NCBI GenBank assembly: GCA_021307315.1
Contig: JAJSPD010000001.1
Span: forward strand, 310,001-374,000
From: Bisporella sp. PMI_857
Taxonomy: Eukaryota > Ascomycota > Leotiomycetes > Helotiales > Helotiaceae
DNA length: 64,000 bases
Direction: 5' to 3'
Below are positions 10,803 to 22,017 of the stretch, one piece after another. How positions within the stretch are numbered: position 1 is the stretch's first letter; every line of letters begins with the position of its first letter. The notes beneath the pieces are model-generated. The model ran no database searches and had not been told where the DNA came from. It worked only from the letters and a program-made list of their open reading frames with translations. Both the position numbers and the translations under genes were made by a program.

Positions 10803-13027
10803 TCATTGCATTGATAACGCTGATTGGACGGGCCAGTCTGCACACACCTTCCCTGATCCTGCAGAAACTTCTTTGAATCGCTGCCAGCGTTTAATCCAGT
10901 CGGTTCCACTTCCATGCAGCGCATTCTTAAGGTCCTCTTGCTGATCCATTTTAGGGCCGAGCCATATTTTCTCGACTAGGGCTTCGGGGCTGAGAGAGGC
11001 TCGTTTCCACTTTCCACTCCTTGTCGCTATGGACTTGTACAGAAACATACCTCCGATGTTATCAGCTCGGCTTGCAACGCCATTTCTCATGAAGTAGGAA
11101 ACTACGGCAAGGAGTTCGATGGCCGAAAAGGCATGCCATCCTGTTTCTTTCCGGATATCAGGACAACCTATCTGCGATGGCCTCCCAATCGCCGCCATCA
11201 GCCCGACTTATCCGATAGGAGGATCGGCGTACTTTTCTTTTGAGGATTGTCCCCATGCGCCCAGTTAGAAAACTGCGACGCGATAGACTTGAGTCAACGT
11301 TGCTCGGAGCGGCCATCTGCTAGGATTGTGAAAATGATGTCCTCGTTGTGGCCTCTCCAGATGAGTTTCTCTGTGTTTGCGCCGCGGCTGAGCAATTCCT
11401 CACTTCGCCTGGCACAGAGGCGATGATGGATGCTGTGCCAGGGAGCCGTATGATCGATGTCAGCGCCAGCTTTCATAAGAAGATCGCAAACTCTCAAAGA
11501 TCCTTTGAAGGAACCAGCGTCTATTTTTAAGCTTCCGGCACTAGATTTTCTCCCCAGGGACCGTATGGCGTGCGCTAGAGGTGGGTAGTGCTCACAATGT
11601 TGATGTTCGGCATTAGGATCTACTCCGTTATCTAGGAGATATTGGACGATGGAGATCCTCGAAGGGCTTGGATCCCGCGCGGCGAAGGATACCGCCGCCA
11701 GGAGTGGCGAGCACGCAAGGAAGCTGACCTTGGGGAGCTTGGAATTGGGCAGCTTTGAAGTTACATGACCTGCGTACCAAGTCGGCTATTTCTCAAAAGC
11801 GTTAACGTGTACTCTGTATCTCAGGAGCAAAGTGATAAGCTTCTCGTCTCCTGAAGCAATACCATGGAATAAACACGACTAGGGCGCCATCATCGAGATT
11901 TGGATAGGCACCATAGACAAGTAGAGCCTGGACACAGCTAGTGTTTAATCCAGCCTATGCATTGATGAGCGGGCCGGGATGAAAGTCATAGGCTTGTGAA
12001 GCACTCCCAGACGTTATGAGGCTTTCCAGCCCTTCCCTTTCCCCTTAGACGGCGTCCGGATCAGCACGCTGGAGGATAAGATGTTCAATCAATTGCGCTG
12101 GGCTAGTTGAAATTATGATATGAACCTGCGCGCCTAGTCTAGCTCTGGCGCGGCTGTCCATCCGAAGCCTCCTGATAGCGGCATCAGTAAAGGATGCTTC
12201 GAGTTCCTCAGGAGAAGGGGGATTAAATTGAGGTTGGATGCATCCCGGGCTGCGGCACCTTGGTTATGCAACAACCTCCTCCATGTCTATCTCTGATGGT
12301 GCTCGCACAGTACTCTCATAGGAAGACTCCGCATACGTGGTGGGGGAGTCTAAGAACCTACCCATGAGATAAGCGCCTGGCTGCCTCAAGGTTAAGCCTC
12401 AAACTTTGGCCACTCTTACCATCACTTCTTAAAATTGTTGCTGATGAATCTGCAGGGCTTCGAGCTTAGCAACGATATCGACCTGGGTGTGTTCAAAACT
12501 AGAGGTGCGCTGGAGTGTCAGGTCAGTGTCTGTCTTGATGTTGGAAGAAATGGCTCTAGGTGGAGGTTATCTCAATATCCTTAAGGTGACTATATGGAGG
12601 ATGAAATTTTTGTAAACACACAGTTATATGACATCCAGCGCCAGATCGAGAGTCTGCTTGTGATTCTCCAGCAATCTTCTCAGCTTGTCCATGTGGTCTT
12701 TCCCGAAAAGTACCCACTCAGCTCGACGATGCAGCCCCAGCTTTGAAATTTGGAGAGAAAGACTTCAATCTCCAGCACAGTATCTTCACATCTGGCGAGT
12801 ATCTTATCAACAGAATTAGGGATTGGATTGCTAGCCTTATAGCTGATCTCGACATCTTCGCCCAACATTGTGAGCACGCTTGCAAGCGAGTCTGGTTCAT
12901 GCTTCACCATCTCTAGGTCATGTAGCAAATCCCTCGTTTCGCGGACCGATTTGGTCACGGTGATTGATAGCCTAGTGACAGTGCTGGCCAGCGCTATGCT
13001 GGTAGCAGGGATTGAGAGAGGATCCAT
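10803..13027 (-). pseudogene. Decayed STAND-type protein gene (fungal N-terminal domain plus ankyrin-like repeats)
   Basis: Read from 13027 downward, the start MDPLSIPATSIALASTV and the following helices resemble the N-terminal domain of fungal STAND proteins (the Helo-like / PigL N-terminal type). The frame breaks near 12735: one frame ends after VFLSKFQSWG, while a frame shifted by one base carries on with EWVLFGKDHMDKLRRLL and HKQTLDLALDVI before a stop. Further down, separate open segments look coding: an ELEASFTDAAIRRLRM stretch (about 12050-12210); an ankyrin-like segment DLLMKAGADIDHTAPW with LLSRGANTEKLI (about 11294-11530); and a terminal ORF at 10803-11198. Stops and frame changes separate them and no set of introns that I tried joins them. 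I infer a pseudogene of a self/non-self-recognition-type gene. Exact exon limits are uncertain. Confidence 0.65.
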
Positions 13028-13773
13028 ATCGAGGTTAGGTGATATGGAGAAGAGCATTGAGCAACCTCTTTAAGAGTCGGCATCACTTTTTGGAAGTGGG
13101 GCTGAGAAACGATCAGGAGCGTGAACGGCAGCATACAAGTAAACATATGGAGTAAAAGATATATATTATCGCAACGAGGCTCTGTTTAAAGGCACCATAG
13201 AGATGGTGGCTCGGCTGGTTGCAACTGATATTCCCTACTGGCTATCAATGGAAGTGGCTGTATACCCGCCGCACGACCACTACCTGTGTAACAACAGCTC
13301 CTATTGGGACCATGGGAGATATTAGTAAGTGTTGAGAAAAGAAGCATATTCATCATGTGATGTATTCGAGCTTTCTGGTGTGAATGGTCCCGTTGACACC
13401 GATAAACACGAAACATTTCAGCTACTGTATATGCTATCGGCGTTATATCTGTGCCCTCCATTATCGGGATCGCTTAGTCAAATTATGCCATCACATGCTG
13501 GTGGGCTTCCACCTGCTTGCCGTGTACTAATATTATCATAGTAAATTCCCAGGCTGACGTCTGTGCCAAAGGATTAACTAGCTTGACTCTTGAGTTCTTC
13601 AGAGCTAGAATATCTCCTTGTGTACCTGGTGGAGTTCGGCCTGTCTGCAAGGGACAGCCTTGCGTAAATTTATCTGCGCCATTGGGGCAGCTCCATCCTC
13701 CAAGGCCTTGCTTTTGGGTTTCCCAGGAAGCATCCCTATCTTCCTGCCACTACTTCGTGCTATGTGCCCAATT
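13028..13773. other. Intergenic, no gene seen
   Basis: About 750 bp between the decayed STAND-type gene and the stop of the UBA4 gene. It has short overlapping ORFs on both strands, none with recognisable motifs. Confidence 0.5.
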
Positions 13774-15249
13774 TTAATACTCTGGCCAAGTGTTGTCAAC
13801 CTCAATTCTCCAGGCTCTCAACCCATCTTTGATATCTCCAATATATCTTGTTCCGCCTAGATCTAGTCCCGCATCTTTGAGCTTTCGCGTCACAACTTGG
13901 CTATCGTTCCCTAGTCTACATACAACATAGATAGGTGAGTCTTTAGGAGTGTTCTCTGGGATCCAGCTTCCATCTTCTACTGCACTCGCCCTTCCTCCTT
14001 GAAATGTGGAGAATGGGACATTGATGCTGCCTTCAAGATGACAGATATCGAATTGCACCTTCTCACGCACATCTAACAGAATGTGTGCCTTAGTGCTAAG
14101 TTTAGCGTACTCCCGAGCCTCGATCCTCTCTTCAGAAGCAAGAATTTGGATTGGAGATGCCAAACCACAGAACAGAACATAATCCAAACTTCCTGATGAG
14201 AGGGACTGCAGGGACAGCTTAGAATCATTTGAGCAAGCAAAACACCCAGCTCTTCTTGAGCGTAATTTCACGCTCCTAAACGGCGGCGAATTGTTAGCTG
14301 AGAATAACAGCATCGAAGTAGGCTCAGATGATGTCCCTCCGCTCACTTCTCCTAAAGGAGGAGCCAGTTTCCCATAAACAACTAACTTGATAGCTTCCAC
14401 GGCCTGTAAGACCCCCATCACGCCAACAACAGGTCCAAGAATCCCGCCATCGCCACAAGAAACCACGCTCTCAGCAGGCGGTGGTTTTGGAAACACGCAA
14501 CGGTAACAAGGGCCTCCGGCCTGCCCAGCTGGAAGGGGAGGCGAGTTTAGGACGATGAGTTGACCGTCTGTGCGGAGTGCTGAGGCAGAGACGAGGGGTT
14601 TGCGGAGGAGAACGCAGATGTCAGAGATGAGATAGCGGGATGCTGGATTATCGGTACAGTCCAGTACAAGGTCGTATTGCTGCACGATTGACTCGGCGTT
14701 CAGGGCGGATATGTGTTCTGTGTGAGCGATGTAGATGGGATTTGGATTCAGTGATTTTAGGGAAGAGATGGCGGAATCTACTTTTTTCCATCCTACTCTT
14801 GTTGTGCTGTGGAGAATCTGACGATGTAAGTTTGACGTCTCAACTGTGTCGCCATCTACTAGACCAATGGTACCGACTCCAGATCCGGCAATATAGGATG
14901 CTGCTGGGCATCCTAGTCCGCCGGCACCAACTATGAGCACTTTTGCTTGCTTTAAGCGTAGTTGTCCTAGAGATTAAGTTAGTTCAAGTCTGATAAGGGC
15001 TTAAAGATTTGGATAATTAGGGCTACCTTGGATTCCAATACTAGGAACAATCATCTGACGTCCATATCTTCTATATTCTTCACTCGATAAGGGCCATTTT
15101 GTCTCGCTTATGGAGAGATCTTGAGTAGCACTCTCAGTGCTATTGTAAGCCTCAAGCTGAGCTAATTGATCTCTCAAGGCATGAAGCTGTTCTTCCGTAT
15201 CCTGAATCTGTTTCCGTAAAGCTTCTGCCCGAATGTTGGCTGAATCCAT
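13774..15249 (-). CDS. UBA4: UBA4/MOCS3-like adenylyltransferase and sulfurtransferase
   Basis: Two exons, 15249-15027 and 14966-13774, with a 60-bp intron; 471 residues. The product activates the ubiquitin-like sulfur carrier Urm1 (tRNA wobble-uridine thiolation, protein urmylation) and can also sulfurate the small molybdopterin-synthase subunit. After an N-terminal coiled coil, the E1/MoeB-like domain has RYGRQMIVP, the nucleotide loop GAGGLGCP and a DNLHRQ-type element ([10 protein letters not shown]). Zinc-type cysteine pairs are CYRC and CFAC. The candidate adenylation-domain catalytic cysteine lies in VVSCGDGG (Cys245). The C-terminal rhodanese domain ends with the active-site loop VVCRLGND (Cys424). 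All key residues are intact. It is divergent from SLX9, 206 bp away. Confidence 0.95.
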
Positions 15250-15455
15250 GTTTTTGGTATAGTTTGTAATTTGGGATCAAGCCACGCTTAAAAAAAGCTA
15301 GTGTCAACTGGGCCTAAGATTGTTGCTCGCTTCCACCTTTTGACTTTTTTCTGCAACCAATAAATAACACAATTTTAAACATGACAATGGCCACCACCTG
15401 AAACTGCCCATAGTTTTCACAACCACCGAAGAAAGCTGCAGAAGACATATAAATT
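15250..15455. promoter_or_regulatory. Divergent UBA4 / SLX9 intergenic promoter
   Basis: Only 206 bp separate the two outward-facing start codons, so both promoters must lie here. The sequence has A-runs and AT-rich blocks but I recognise no specific binding site. Both genes serve translation (tRNA thiolation, 40S maturation), so co-regulation is possible but is an inference. Confidence 0.6.
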
Positions 15456-16039
15456 ATGGTAAAGCTCCTGTACACACTTTTGTTTGCAGCACGCTTATAA
15501 AATAGGCCCCCACCGCTCCGAAAAAACGAACAACAATTCGCACGAAGGCGTCAAAGGCTGGCTCTGGACTTCTCCCCCATCCTCACCGGGAAGGTGCAGT
15601 CATTGCCGACGGCTTCTCCAACACCAAGAAGGACAAACGAACGATCAAACACTCCGCCTTCATCTCCCGCATCGAAAAGTCCCATAAGAAGCCATTGAAA
15701 AGGAGACGGCCAAATAAGAAGCTGGTTACGAATTTGGAGAGCTTGGGAGATGTCATTGGGGAATTGGAGAGTGGAATGGGGGAGAGGACGGGAGAGGGCA
15801 AGTTTACAGTGAAGAGCCTGAAGACTAGACCTGGGGCACTGAAGAGGAAGGAGAAGCTGGAGAGGATGGAGGCGGAGAGGTTTGGCAAGAATATGGCGCA
15901 GCTTGTTGCTGCAAAGCCAGTGCAGAAGTCGGATGCTGGCGAAGGACAGCAGAAAAGCTCTACGAGTAGCCGGTGGGCTGCGCTCCAAGGCTTTATCGCA
16001 CAAACTATGGTGCAGAAGGAGGAGTTCAAGAAGACGTGA
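15456..16039 (+). CDS. SLX9: SLX9-like ribosome biogenesis protein
   Basis: 178 residues. Exon 1 is only the start codon, 15456-15458; a 47-bp intron (15459-15505, GTAAAG...AAATAG) follows, and exon 2 runs 15506-16039. The spliced start reads MAPTAPKKRTTIRTKASK, a basic N-terminus. Family features: the FVKSLK-type segment FTVKSLKTRPGALKRKEKL, RFGKNMAQL, and the C-terminal RWAALQGFIAQTM helix. SLX9 proteins act in the nucleolus in 18S rRNA processing and 40S export. No in-frame ATG exists at the 5' end of exon 2 (the first methionine there is at 15695, inside the conserved region), which forces the upstream one-codon exon. An earlier acceptor (15489) would leave a 31-bp intron and the wrong frame. 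Confidence 0.85.
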
Positions 16040-17090
16040 ATAAGTATTGCGTCGTCGACCAATTCAACTTAGTTTGAAATGCGACCGAAAACTAAGGGCT
16101 TAAGCCTCCCCGTCGCACAAGATTAAAGGTATCTATTAAGATTGCTCCTAATGTACTCTTAATGTCTCCTCACTAACACTACAATAGGAACTACAATAGG
16201 ATCACCAATAGCCTTGCCTCCATCCATCTGAGAAAGATCATTAGAACAAAGAGTATGGAAGGAGATATCATAGTAAGATTCAGTCTAGGTTCATGTAAGC
16301 CATCACCCTAAGCAAACCTGCTGCCTTTTTTATCTTCTCTTTCTCTAAACAATTATCACCAAAGAATGAATACCAAGCTTGTGATGAACGATATAAGATA
16401 TCAAAATATAGGAAGAGAATGAATGCTCCAAGGGAGCTTGATTTCAATATGACCATTTCTGAAGCTAAATCGTTTCCATACAAGTTTTTTTTCTAGAAGT
16501 ATGCATCATTTACTAACCTCCTCGAAGCTCATTAGGATCCCTACAAAGAATATGCATGTGTATCGGGCACATCAGGTAAGCTTAAATTGTTTATGTATGG
16601 ACTTATGAGATGATGAACAATATGACGTTATACCCAGCTCACTCAGATGCACAAGTTGCACATGCTGCGAACGCGTATCAACATTCTGATCTACTTCAAG
16701 CACTCCTGTTTATGCAATTAAATTATTCTGGGCAATGACTGATTAGCTAGAATAGGATGATGTGCAACTGCAGAGGTACATGTGGTCACTAAATGTGCAA
16801 TCACGTGGCGGAATATACAATACATCAAGGTTTTGGTATGCCGTTTTAAGGAAATAAAATTTTCAAAAATTGGTCTCGGGTCACTTTTTTCGTATCAGAA
16901 AGCTATCATTTGGTAAGTAGACTGTGATTGTGAATTCTCGGGGTCATGGATTGCTTCGTGACAGCTGCTGGAGCTTGGTTAAAGTAACTCTGAATCGCCG
17001 ATTGGATCTCAGGTCTTTACACCGATTTTCGATCTATAATAGTAAGACGAAGTTCAGGTTTAAATTAATTTAAATATAAATCCTTCCAAC
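16040..17090. other. Intergenic, no gene seen
   Basis: About 1 kb of AT-rich sequence between SLX9 and the isomerase-like gene. It contains the 3' flank of the former and the promoter of the latter. Small ORFs only; no repeats or RNA genes recognised. Confidence 0.5.
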
Positions 17091-18119
17091 ATGGAAATCT
17101 CACGCAAATCTCTCGCGCATCTCCCGGCTTCGTTCGCAATAGTCTCAGTGGGTACCCCAGATGACGCTTTAGAAGCAAAACCACAAGCCATCTCCAATAC
17201 AGGATTTTCTGCTGTTGAACTAGGCTTTCCAAATCTTAAAACATTTGCATCAACCATTCATTTAAAGGAGACCGCTGAAGATGATTACGATGCCCTATAT
17301 TCCGCAGGCCAAGAAGTCAAACACCTCTATGCAAAGCACAACTTGGGAATATTGATGCTTCAACCATTCTCCAACTCTGAAGGCTGGAAGCAAGGCTTGA
17401 AGGAGCGTAAAGATGCTTTCGTTAAGACCAAGGGCTGGGTCAAGATCATGCAGGCAGTTGGGACTGATATGTTACAAATTGGCAGTTCTGATTCCTCGGG
17501 CATATCAACGGATCTCAACATTCTTGCTAATGATACCAGAGAGCTGGCTGATCTGCTTGCTGAATATGGGTTCAGTTTAGCGTATGAGAATTGGTGTTGG
17601 GCAACTGTGGCACCGACCTGGAAGGAGCCTTGGAATATCGTGCAATTAGTGGACAGACCTAATATTGGGCTCTGTCTTGATACCTTCCAGAGTGTGGGAG
17701 CAGAATGGGGAGATCCTACGACGAGTAATGGTGTGATCGCTAGCACTTCTATCAAGGCTCTCGAGCATAAATTCACGGCATCTATGAAGGAGCTCTCGGG
17801 AACGATTCCAGCGGATAGGATACATCTCCTTCAAATCTCGGACGCATACAGGGTCCCCAAGCCGTTAGAAGATAAGGAGATCAATGGGTTGAGGCCGAGA
17901 GGGAGATGGAGTTATGATTTTAGACCTTATCCATTTAATGGTGGGTATTTACCTGTGACACAAGTGGCCAAGGCAGTGCTTGCAACTGGGTTTCGGGGTT
18001 GGTTCTCTTTGATAGGAGTCCTGAAAGGAGTAGTTTCGTGAAGCGAGATGACTTTGACAGCTTTACTAAGGGTGTTATGGAGAGTTATAAGAAGCTTTTG
18101 GAAGCATGTACGGATTCTT
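17091..18119 (+). pseudogene. Sugar-phosphate isomerase/epimerase-like TIM barrel, frameshifted near C-terminus
   Basis: The frame from ATG 17091 encodes 316 residues of a xylose-isomerase-like TIM barrel, related to sugar-phosphate isomerases and fungal 3-dehydroshikimate dehydratases. Metal-site candidates are visible: Glu166 in AYENWCW, Asp197 in GLCLDTFQ, and Gln248/Asp251 in LLQISDAYR. Near 18008 the frame runs off into GVLKGVVS and stops at 18041. A second frame from 18008 continues with FDRSPERSSFVKRDDFDSF and ends at 18117-18119, matching the expected C-terminal helix. No usable GT-AG pair joins them, so I infer a deletion whose length is 1 mod 3. It also removes the SxEVF segment that carries the last metal-binding glutamate in this family. 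Either a recent pseudogene or a sequencing error. Confidence 0.8.
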
Positions 18120-18459
18120 GACCGCACAATATGTAACATCTACCAAATGAAAGAGATTGAAATTTCAGAAGAAGTGCTGAGCTCATAGCACGAAGATTGA
18201 GAAGTGTAACAGATGTTGCTGACTAGATTGAAGAGGGATTTGGTATTCTGTGTTTTGCATACAAGGAGCACTTGATAATACAAGGGAGATTTTGTTTCAC
18301 TTTCACCGACCAACGCCATTTTCCTGCATCTTCAACGATGCTTAGGATATTGTATCCATCCCTCATGACAAAATAAACTTCGTGCAGATTATGCCGTTTC
18401 CTCTCCATGCTTATACGTACATCATATTCTGAATCCACATTTCGTTTCAACGCATTCCT
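18120..18459. other. Convergent intergenic region
   Basis: About 340 bp between the 3' ends of the isomerase-like gene (plus) and PAM17 (minus). It should hold both transcription ends; no motif recognised. Confidence 0.5.
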
Positions 18460-19331
18460 TCAGACGTATGTATGCCGCTTCTTATTGAATGCACGTTGGT
18501 CCTTGAGCCATTGTCTATAGCCAGCAACGCTTGCGACCTTCTCGCCGTAGTAATCTTGCCCGAAATTGTAAGTCTCTTATCGTTCAAGATTATAGAAGAG
18601 GTAACTTACCAGGAATAGGATTAGAAGCACTGGCGCCGCTGGGATCGACCCGATACTTCTTGACACGATTATAAAACTCCCGCTCCTTGATATCCATAGA
18701 TTCTCTCCGTGTCTTGCCAATGCGCCAGTTGAATACCGCGGTGCCGAGAATAGGTCCAACTAGCCATCCTATACCTCCGCATGCAAATGTGGTCAGGCCA
18801 AGGGTGATGAAAGGATCAAGTGGAATTTGAGAGACGAAAGAATCCTGCCTAAACGTCAATATAGAACCAGGTTATACAAATTTCAAACATGAATATGGGT
18901 CTAAGACTACGTCATGGAATATCCTATCCTGTACAGATAAAGCTCTGCATTCAAACACTTACAAGATCAGTTCTTGTGAGAACAGCTGCTCCACCAACAA
19001 AACCATTGATACCCGTGCCAATCGAAGAGCCCAGCTGCCAGAATCGTCTTTGCCGTCTCAACCGGAAGAACTCGTCCCAATTCAGCACCTGTGAGCCTGT
19101 TTTTTGAGCAGCAGGTGCAGAAGCTGGTGGAAGAGATGATGGGGAGGCTGTGGAAGCTGAGCGAGCCGGGCGGAAAGCTACATTGCGTTTTGGTAGCGGG
19201 ACCCGACGAGGAGCCTTTGGTGAATCTGGTGATCGTGAAGATGAAGTGGAATATGTGCAAGAGCTGAAGAGTGAGGGCTGTATACGATTGCCGACTGCCG
19301 CAGACCGTAAAGAAGGTGAGGTACACAGCAT
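18460..19331 (-). CDS. PAM17: PAM17, mitochondrial import motor subunit
   Basis: Three exons, 19331-18963, 18844-18610 and 18554-18460, with introns of 118 and 55 bp; 232 residues. Pam17 belongs to the presequence-translocase-associated motor that drives preproteins through TIM23 with mtHsp70. The N-terminus is rich in Arg/Ser/Ala, as expected for a mitochondrial presequence. Then come the family block LNWDEFFRLRRQRRFWQLGS, two hydrophobic helices (INGFVGGAAVL and LDPFITLGLTTFACGG to GWLVGPILGTAVF), KEREFYNRVKKYRVDPS, and the C-terminal block DYYGEKVASVAGYRQWLKDQ ending FNKKRH. All three exons are needed to assemble the family pattern without gaps. The first acceptor is the second of two nearby AGs (GCAG), chosen to keep frame. 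Confidence 0.93.
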
Positions 19332-20326
19332 ATCTGGAACTTGTTATATGCGACGTAGAGAGGTGGTTCGTTGGGCAGACGGTTTGATGTCAACTGCTTA
19401 ATCACTCGCTTAGCTTCGTTCAATGGCCAGGAAGTCTTGGGTCTTGTGCTTGTTTATCAGAGCTTGTTCGGGACCGGAGGATAGTTTTTCCCTCGCCTTT
19501 TCAAAGTGGCGCGCCTATTGGCTATGTAGCGGCTATCAACCAGTATGATACAGCCAGTAACAAAAATGGCATTGTTGGAAAAGTGGTTTGAATGCATAAT
19601 TGAGAGACTAACCCCACCTAGGCAGTTTATAGAGTGATTAATTTCTGATATTGTATATTTCTACAAACCAAAATTATCTTGCGTTTTGGATTTTTCAAGC
19701 ATTTGGTAAAATCCTTCTCTGAAAGCAAAATCTATATTCTATATAATATTGTACTTCTCCCAAGACTTTGCCAAGTTTCCCGGGTCATATGACACCCCAT
19801 CAAAAATGTCTGAAACGTTCAAGCCCTTGAGGTCGTCTCCTTCGAGCCTACGAGAAGGCTGAACCTCGTCCTAGATAGTTGTCATGGTACTAGCATATAT
19901 ACCTTAGTACGTAATTAGTTCCCGACCAATTATTCTTGTCTCTTGTTCATGGCGCAGGTGGCGCCATGAGAGGTCGGCTAATTAAGCCACGTGACTAGTA
20001 CTAAGAGTTACGTGCTAAGCTGGTTGTGACAATAGTTAATAAATAAAAGGAATGTTAATTTACTTTCGTTTTGTGTTAGTAACATTTTAATAAGTGAATT
20101 CTTCATTTTTATTTTATTTAACTATACAAAAAAAAGCTGCTCAGCATTACTTAAAGCCATGAGCCTTGTAGTGTCGCTAAACGCGCTTGCGCTTGCGCTT
20201 ACTGCGTGTTTCTGTAAGTCGTAAATTAAACTACAATTTAACTTAAAACACAAACTCCGTCACTTTACTAATAAAGGACATCCAAAATCCTTGGAATCAC
20301 ATCTAGTTCCAAGGTCTTTGAGGGAA
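19332..20326. other. Intergenic, AT-rich stretch
   Basis: About 1 kb. The part near 20040-20150 is strongly AT-rich with poly-T/poly-A runs, followed by a short GCGCTTGCGCTT repeat near 20190. It holds the promoters of PAM17 (minus) and of the chromodomain gene (plus). No gene recognised. Transposon relics mutated by RIP are possible but not shown. Confidence 0.45.
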
Positions 20327-22017
20327 ATGGATTCGGAGGCATCCAGTTCGTCTGAGGATGCCCGGCCAGAAAGCCCTAAGACTTCCCGTCCTGTTGGTGT
20401 TTGGGGACTCCATCAGAAGAACTACAATTATTTCAACTTTGTGGTATGTGAACATCGACCAGAGTATGTACCTGGCTCCGGCCCACCTATGGCTCCCATT
20501 ACGCCGGCTTTAGAACACGATCACAAGGGTTATATAGTCGACAAAGCTTTTGTAGAGAAGGAATTACGGTACCTAGTTGCCTTCGAAGACCAGCCGCAAT
20601 TGAAAGTTAGCGTCCGCCCCGAGGACATTCTGAACTGGGTATCATCCTGGGCTTTCGAGGATTGGGAGCATAAAGAGTACAAGGACCGTATAAAAACTGA
20701 AGAGGAGGCAAAGCTGGCTAGAAGGGAAGCACGGAAGCAGAAAAAATTGGATATATTGTCACGTGCAGGAAGCGGAACTGGAGCTATATCTACCAAGGTG
20801 GGGAGAAAGCGGAAGAGAAGTCCAAAACCCAATAATCCGCGCAAGAAGGGAGTTCCTGGACGCCGTGGCCGGCCCCCTTTGATACCTATACTCGACCCGC
20901 CATCTGGACCAGGACGACGTCACCAGCCTATAGTGTCTGCCTTACCCGCCTTCACAACCCTTTCCTCACTTTCTCGCAAAGCTGGAGTAGGGCTTGCAGA
21001 CCGAGCTAGAAGTGTATATGGTTCTGATAGTGATGATGACGCCTCAATTTCGACCAGTGAAGCCTTGAATGTGCAGCTCAACAGTCCTGTCAAGTACAGC
21101 TCAGAGTCGGAGTCACCTGATCCCCTGCAAGGCAAGCCAGAAGGCGATGCACCAAAACTACTACTAGCTCAGGGCAAGGTCTCTGGTCGCTCAGCCGGAA
21201 CACCAAGGCCACTACCACAGGGTGCAGCTTACGCACATGCACCAGCCCAAAGCATGCCTAAAAGCAAAGGTAATGCACAACAGCTACCATACTCTACAAT
21301 AATTAGAGAGTCGATGAATGGGGTATGTATAGTATTTAAAAGTTATGCGGTACAGAAAGGACTAATCCCTACATTTTACAGGGTGTTTCAAATATGCCTT
21401 TTCTGTCTTCTCCTCAACGAAAGCCGCAGCCACCGATTCGTCATGATAACGCAGCTGTAGCGTCTACTTCCTCCTTAGAGGCGGACTCTATATTTGAACG
21501 ACTGGAGCGTGAGCAAAAGGCACGAGCAAAATCTGCACAAGGTACGAAGCCTGAGATACAGCAACCCCATTCGAAAATATTTGGCATATCCAGTGCCTCA
21601 GCCAATTACATATCCCCGTATAGCAATCCTAAGTCTTCGGCGTTTGTAGCCGCCAGCATTCCACAGAAATCATCGCCGAGGCCACCAGTCCTGCAAGTTG
21701 AGTCAGGTGACGACATGGAGATAGCAGAATTTGAGGATGATGAGGAACAAGAGGAGTACAGTGTAGATCGTATTCTTGGAGAAGAAATGAGATTACTGAA
21801 TGGAGAGATGGTCCGCCATTACCACATTCAGTGGGAAGGTGATTGGGATAATACATGGGAGCCTGAATACAATGTAGGGTATGTTAAAATCTCAAGCAGG
21901 CTATTGGGTAGCGAGATGAAAGTACTAATACAATTCATCAGAGCGGGAGCCAAAAAAACATACGAGGCAGAAAAGCGGCGAATATCGAAGCAGAGCGAAA
22001 AACTTCGTGCCTCATAG
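20327..22017 (+). CDS. AT-hook and chromodomain-containing protein
   Basis: Two exons, 20327-21322 and 21382-22017, with a 59-bp GTATGT...CAG intron; 543 residues. The N-terminal 110 residues look globular (GVWGLHQKNYNYFNFVV, PEDILNWVSSWAFEDWEH) but match no domain I know. A charged region with RKRKRSPKP and an AT-hook-like GRRGRPP (about 178-184) suggests DNA binding. The middle is low-complexity and Ser/Pro-rich. Near residues 456-510 lies a chromodomain, EYSVDRILGEE then HYHIQWEGDWDNTWEP; such domains usually read methylated histone H3. Likely a nuclear chromatin factor. The start was set at the first ATG, since the upstream 12 in-frame codons have none. The specific orthologue is not recognised. 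Confidence 0.85.

Noticed and set aside
20291..20326. Longer N-terminus for the chromodomain protein from a TTG codon
   Set aside because: No ATG in those 12 codons; eukaryotic start at the ATG 20327 preferred.
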